64,000 bases of DNA. Origin: Aegilops tauschii subsp. strangulata (taxonomy: Eukaryota; Streptophyta; Magnoliopsida; Poales; Poaceae). Positions 59,695 to 64,000 of this stretch are shown piece after piece (within the stretch, counting starts at the first letter, position 1; every line of letters begins with the position of its first letter). The notes beneath the pieces are model-generated. The model saw only the letters and a program-made list of their open reading frames with translations. It was not told where the DNA came from and made no database searches. The translations under genes were made by a program, and so were the position numbers. Where the stretch lies: NCBI RefSeq assembly GCF_002575655.3, contig NC_053038.3:142864885-142928884 (forward strand). The letters run 5' to 3'.

Positions 59695-60389
59695 AGGACT
59701 GCACAGAAGAGGAAGGGGATTATCTGACAGGAAAAGAAGTTTTGTAAATTAGCTACAGTGAGTGTAATTGCTGTAAATCTGAGGTAGAACGGTTCTTCGT
59801 AGCTGCTCATTTAGGCTAATTTCCTGACCTGCATACAGTTTTTTTAGCTGACCTGCATAGAGTTGTGTATATCTCACTAGCCACTGCACATTATAAAGGA
59901 GTATTCGCCCGTAAAGTGCACCTGGAGGCTGAGCTTGAGGGAGGTCTTTACTTTTTTCAGTGAAAATACTATTTCCATGCCTAAAATATTCTGAAAAAAA
60001 AAACACATAATCATATATTTGTAGTATACTCATATGTGATGTACACAAAAAGGACAAATACATAGATTAAAATGGGCTTTCTCTGTTGTATTTGGACCAG
60101 ATATTTGTGTTTTTCTATTAGTCTTCAAATAATCGCATTAGTTAATGAAATCTTACACATAGTTGAAGAAGCCCTATGCCAAAAAAAGGACGGAAGGACT
60201 TTTTTCTTTTCTTATGGCATATGGAAAGAACCGTAAGACTTGCGAGGTAAATTTACCTCACGCATCTATATACTGCTAAAATAATTGGAAGAAGACCAGA
60301 TCGTGGGAGGGCTCTGCCATTTTCCGAACGATCTCCACCAGTCCACCGGGCAAACTTGACAATTTTGACCTGGAAACGAAATAAATTCA
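59695..60389 (+). other. NHX 3' UTR and downstream spacer
   Basis: AT-rich with no gene. The polyadenylation site is not identifiable with confidence. A 16-bp palindrome GAGGTAAATTTACCTC lies at 60244-60259, near the start of the next transposon. Confidence 0.5.
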
Positions 60390-60469
60390 CAGAATGAACT
60401 GGGTGCGAAACTATTTCACACCCCTGACCCTTTTGTGTAGCGCCCGCCACGCCGGCGGCACACCCTACG

Positions 60470-60638
60470 GTGCAGCGCCTAGCTCCGGGGCGTTGCACCT
60501 CTGTCCACCGTGGCAGCCCATGGGCCCGCACCCAGCAGTGCAACGCCTCCGAGCTAGGCGCTGCACCTGTAATGTGCAGCGCCTAGCCGCTAGGCGCTAC
60601 ACGTGTAATGTGCAGCGCCTAGCCGCTAGGCGCTGCAC
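60470..60638. repeat. array of four 29-bp palindromes in the TIR
   Basis: Near-perfect palindromes starting GTGCAGCGCCTAG or GTGCAACGCCTCC at 60470-60498, 60538-60566, 60574-60602 and 60610-60638. The last two are spaced 36 bp apart and share the arms GTGCAGCGCCTAGC. Confidence 0.85.
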
Positions 60639-60639
60639 T

Positions 60640-60824
60640 GTGACTTATCCAGCCACTTGGCTGGCCCCCCTCCCCCACCCCCACCCCCCCCCCACCACAC
60701 ACTCTCTCACTCTCTCCCCGAGCTTTGCCCCCTCTCCCACTCTCCCCCCCTCTCAAATCTTCTTCCAAATCTTGCAAATTTGAAGAATTTGTCCGTGGAT
60801 TTCGAAGTCAAACCCTCCCTCAAG
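60640..60824 (+). promoter_or_regulatory. TIR leader and non-coding first exon of mudrA-like gene
   Basis: A CT-rich leader ends in a splice donor (AAG|GTAATAATC, donor at 60825). The acceptor (TTATAG) at 61192 lies 2 bp before the transposase ATG. Confidence 0.55.
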
Positions 60825-61017
60825 GTAATAATCTCCGATCCCCTTGTTTTGATCGAAGTAAAGTTCTCCCATTGCTCATTTGTTGGTAGTTTGGAAAAAC
60901 CCTAGTTTTGTTTGGATCTAGAGATTTGCATGGAGATGTGAGATGTTTGTTTGCCAATTTCTATGATTAGGCTTTCTTAGTATGCTAGGGTTATTCTTAT
61001 GGGTGTTCTTATGTTGG

Positions 61018-61101
61018 TGCTAGGGTTAGGTTTAGGGCTAGGGTTATTGTTAGGGTTATGGTTATGGTTAGGGTTAGGGTTATGGTTAGGGTTAGGGTTG
61101 T
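61018..61101 (+). repeat. telomere-like TTAGGG/TTTAGGG repeat in intron
   Basis: About a dozen degenerate units (GGGTTAGGG, GGGTTATGGTTAGGG) within the intron 60825-61192. Too short and irregular to be a telomere. Confidence 0.8.
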
Positions 61102-61194
61102 TGTTTCATATATATATTAGGGTTTGTATTCGGTGTTAATCCATGGATTAGTACTCATGGAAGCAATGTTACCTTGTGTTCATTGCTTATAGGG

Positions 61195-62066
61195 ATGGGA
61201 AGAACATGTGTGTTTGTTCATCATGGGGACAAAGACGCCTTTTTGAAAGGCAATAAAGAACCGGACCCGGATGAGTTTGACATGGTGTTTGATAGTAGTC
61301 CTAGCTATGCGGAGCTCTTGCAACAAGTTAGGAAAGATTTGAATTGGATGGACCCTAGTGATATCATTGAGTTGGAGGGAAGGCATAATGTTGGTTTTGG
61401 AATGCACATCCGTTGGAAGACAATGCGTGTAAACTCGGAGCAACGTTGGGTTGCATACAAGGAGACGGTGGCCGAATCACTAGACAAGGCTCTTGAGTTA
61501 TTTGCAACGAAGAAGGTTGATTCAAGTTTGCATTTGGACTTGAACCGGAACCCCTCCCCTTTGGTTGCTAGTAGCCCCCCATCCTTGAAGCGAGATGAAA
61601 TTGTCGAACCTCTTTTGACCCAAGAAGTGAGGCCAACATTGAGCTCTTATAGAAACAACCAAGATGAATCTTTGCAAGAGGACAATGATGAGTATGCGGA
61701 CGATGACAATGAAGTTGATCTCCATGACAACAATGTGGGTGATCTCGACAAATATCATTTGTAAGAGACAATGGACCATTCCATCCCTTTTTCCCGTGCA
61801 TATGCATCGGACTCGGATGACGATGGTCCCGATGAACAAGTTGATGCGGAGGGGTTCACGGTGAAGGAGGCCGAAGCTTTCGAGAAGGTATTTGGTCGGA
61901 ATCATCGGACTACATTGTTAAAGGATGTTAGTCTCGCGGATGAAGCCGTGGTAGATGGTGGCCAATGTGTACCTCTTGGGGTTAGGCCAAGCTCTCACCG
62001 TGATTTGGTAGACGACAAGAACCGGATTGCTAAAGGTTCTAAGTTCGACAGCTTGTTGGATATCAG
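61195..62066 (+). pseudogene. mudrA-like (MULE) transposase, N-terminal half, one nonsense codon
   Basis: The frame starts MGRTCVFVHHGDKDAFL, then YAELLQQVRKDLNWMDPSDI, a PB1-like N-terminal region of grass Mutator transposases. A D/E-rich linker and DEQVDAEGFTVKEAEAF follow, a segment that precedes the zinc-finger and catalytic parts in full-length proteins. A TAA at 61762-61764 interrupts the frame. The same frame stays open afterwards to about 62066, so a single C-to-T change in a glutamine codon would explain it. The catalytic DDE domain and the SWIM zinc finger are absent. The sequence switches at about 62066-62072 to the antisense PMD gene. Non-functional. Confidence 0.75.
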
Positions 62067-62071
62067 TGGTG

Positions 62072-63832
62072 GAACACCCGATGTGGCAGGTGAAGCTCAA
62101 CCGCCCAGTTGCATATCAGTGGGCACCGCATATGCCAGAGATCCCTATCCCTAATGCACATCGGATTAAGCCTGAACTCTATAGGGTTACCAAAACTCTC
62201 TCCTTTTCCATACGGCTCCCATTCCACCTGCAAAATGGGATTGAATGCAAAATTGATATCGAGTGAAGATACAAGCATGATAATCACTTATGCAAGGTCG
62301 GTTCACCTGCTCAGGCGTGATCGCGTCCAGCTCGCTCTTGTACAACTTGTACATTACCGAGGGATCGTCCGTCGTCTCATTTAACACATCCCACTTGTAA
62401 GCCCAAGTGGGGAGCCATAGTGGGTCGTCTTTATCGTCCCAATCCTCGTACTTCACGGTCTTAGGTCGTCCAACCGGCAAACGCTCCCAGCTCCATATGG
62501 AAAGTGCGAGCAGACAACCACCAATACCTCCAGTGTGCCTACAACTGGCATCGTCCAACTACACATAAAAAAGAACATGGTCAAATTTGCCGCAAGAGCG
62601 CATTGATAATGTATCAATGAAGTGAAAAGGAAACAACTTCATACCTGTCGATACAAGTAAGCTAGTGTCGCTGAACCCCAACTCCATTTGCTATCGAAGA
62701 CGGTCAACGCCTTCAGCCACATCCATGGAGCATTCTTGCCTGTGCCATCAGCAAACATTGTCCTCGATATCACGTACCACATGTAGACACGAGCATATGT
62801 CTTCACCATGTCCTCATTAGCATCATCGGGGCAATGACAGAAGTTCGATGATATCCACGTGAAAGTAGCGCCCGCTGCGACTCTTTCCTTCTTCTTATGT
62901 TCTGCTTCTGGCTCCCGAGGCTCCGGAGGAACCATACCGATAAGGGCTTGCATCTGCGCGCGCCACCCTTCAGAATCGGTGTTCATACATAAAGGATTGC
63001 CATCGATAGGAAGACCGGTGATCATAGCAATATCCTGCAGCGTCACGGTCATCTCCCCGGTCCGAAGATGGAAAGTGTGTGTCTCCGGCCTCCAATGATC
63101 AATAAGCGCGGTGAGTGCTGCAACATTGTTGGGTGGCGTCGACCGGCGGACCAACTCAATGAAAGGGAGAAGTCCCGCCTCCCTAACATAAGGTGTGTAC
63201 CGCTCATCATAGCGCATCTCTCCAAGGCTGATCCCGTGAGACCGAAGCTTCAGAGGTGCAAGCTCCTACAAACAAACAAATCATAACATTACATATGGGG
63301 CATTTGTGTTTGAAAAAACATACGAAATTCATAACACCGGCCACTTTCAGTATTACCCGCTACTGCACCGACATAGCGTACGATCGGTGTTGTTTGTCCC
63401 AATGATCATCGAGAAGCCAAACCATCCTAACAATTTCAACAAAGCATTCTTGTCAATACGATTATCTTTTCAATTCAAAAAAACTAAAGTAGGCCTACTA
63501 CATGCAAGATTCAAAGCATATGTATCCAAAGCATTTTTCTCAATACGAGTATAATTTTAGTACAAATAAACTAAACTAGGCCTACTTCATACAAATAACT
63601 TCTCCATAGAAATAACATGTCAATCTATGTATCCAAACTATATAAATAACATGTCAACCTATCTATCCAAACCACGTTCTAATCTAACAAGGGTTCCCCA
63701 AATCTAATATATGCAAGATTCAAACAAAAGTTGCCCAAATCTAATACATGCAAGATTCAAACAAGGGTTCCCCAAATCTTCAAAATATAATATTTTCTAT
63801 GGATAGAAAGAAGGGGATCGGAGGAGAGTACC
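62072..63832 (-). CDS. PMD (plant mobile domain, MAIN-like) protein gene, 3' truncated
   Basis: Minus-strand exons: leader ending 63832 (donor GTACTC), then 63265-62645 (207 codons), 62558-62307 (84 codons) and 62227 to about 62072. Introns are GT-AG and phase 0. The protein has the family hallmarks HGISLGEMRYDERY, HTFHLRTGEMTVTLQDIAMITG, EDMVKTYARVYMWY, GGIGGCLLALSIWSWER and MRCPLICNWAVELHLPHRV. It is then cut at the deletion junction and reads two or three foreign residues before a stop. PMD proteins are linked to silencing and genome maintenance in plants (MAIN, MAIL1) and are also carried by transposons. The position inside TIRs says this is the transposon-borne type. The coding exons are open, unlike the facing transposase. 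The first coding residue is not certain, because the leader exon may contribute none. Confidence 0.75.
63266..63831 (-). other. first intron of PMD gene
   Basis: AT-rich. It includes a 37-bp tandem repeat (units from 63687, 63724 and 63761; ACAAGGGTTCCCCAAATC-like). It corresponds in place to 43028-43870 of the other PMD copy. Confidence 0.5.
63687..63780. repeat. 37-bp tandem repeat, 2.5 copies
   Basis: Units begin ACAAGGGTTCCCC, ACAAAAGTTGCCC and ACAAGGGTTCCCC, and continue AAATCTAATAYATGCAAG. Confidence 0.8.
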
Positions 63833-64000
63833 TTCTACGATGGATTGGTGAAGAAATGCACGGACCAAATCGTCGGATCGGAAGGATTTGGGAGAGGGGA
63901 TTGAGAGGGGGAGTGCAGATGGCCACCGCCCTGTTTTTCTGTAACTGCCAATGGGGAGGGTGGGGGAGGAGAGGGCTGGCCCGTTTGCATATAAGTCACA

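Larger units (their letters stand above)
60390..64000. mobile_element. Mutator-like element with long TIRs and two convergent genes (right end outside window)
   Basis: The reverse complement of the window end (63815-64000) matches 60640-60850. Both contain TGTGACTTAT, a C-rich tract with GGCCAGCC-like sequence, CTCTCAAATC-like leader, and a splice donor followed by CTCCGATCCCCTT. These are long terminal inverted repeats carrying the leader exon of each gene. Left gene: mudrA-like transposase fragment. Right gene: PMD gene on the minus strand. The exact outer end is uncertain (about 60390, near GGGTGCGAAACTATTTCAC). The right end should lie about 250 bp beyond the window. Confidence 0.7.

Noticed and set aside
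61018..61101. true telomere or chromosome end
   Set aside because: Fewer than 15 irregular units, inside a transposon intron, with unique sequence on both sides.

Overview
This is repeat-rich plant DNA, almost certainly from a Triticeae grass (wheat, Aegilops, barley or rye group). The reasons are: a full-length copia element whose LTRs open with TGTTGGAAATATGCCC (Angela/WIS/BARE-1 family), several gypsy-type elements with 3-4 kb LTRs and non-coding interiors (LARD/Sukkula-like), Stowaway and Tourist-type MITEs, a Helitron, and a plant gene with 12 GT-AG introns. About 90% of the window is transposable element. One host gene is clearly present, a vacuolar NHX-type Na+(K+)/H+ antiporter at 55080-59694.

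Layout. (1) 1-9502, minus strand: a LARD-like element (A) with no coding capacity. Its left LTR runs off the window start. (2) 9503-38738, plus strand: a gypsy/LARD complex with the order LTR-interior-LTR-interior-LTR (L1, L2, L5). Its second interior is split by a related 12.3 kb element (Y, 19814-32108) with a 5-bp target duplication. Element A sits inside L1. (3) 38739-42780: the 3' part of a decayed copia element, broken in its integrase region by the gypsy complex. (4) 42781-44252 and on past 53000: a fragment of a Mutator-like element carrying a plant mobile domain (PMD/MAIN-like) gene on the minus strand, interrupted by both copia elements. (5) 44253-52999: an intact Angela-type copia with a 1313-codon gag-pol frame and a 5-bp target duplication. 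(6) 53337-54657: a non-autonomous Helitron ending 422 bp upstream of the NHX start codon. (7) 55080-59694: the NHX gene, 13 exons and 541 codons, with two MITEs and a possible 72-nt in-frame cassette exon in its 1.5 kb intron 11. (8) About 60390 to the window end: a long-TIR Mutator-like element with two convergent genes. One is a 5' half of a mudrA-like transposase gene with an in-frame stop. The other is an open PMD gene. They meet at a deletion junction near 62070.

The relative order of insertions can be read directly. The PMD/Mutator element came first and was hit by the older copia. The gypsy complex then entered that copia, and Y and A later entered the complex. Independently, the young Angela entered the other end of the PMD/Mutator element. 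The interest lies in element architecture (shared-LTR complex, mosaic LTRs, conserved LTR stem-loops, palindrome array, convergent mudrA/PMD element) and in mobile DNA close to and inside the NHX gene. I see no wholly new coding system. All LTR boundaries, splice sites and divergences were read by eye from the sequence, with no database search.
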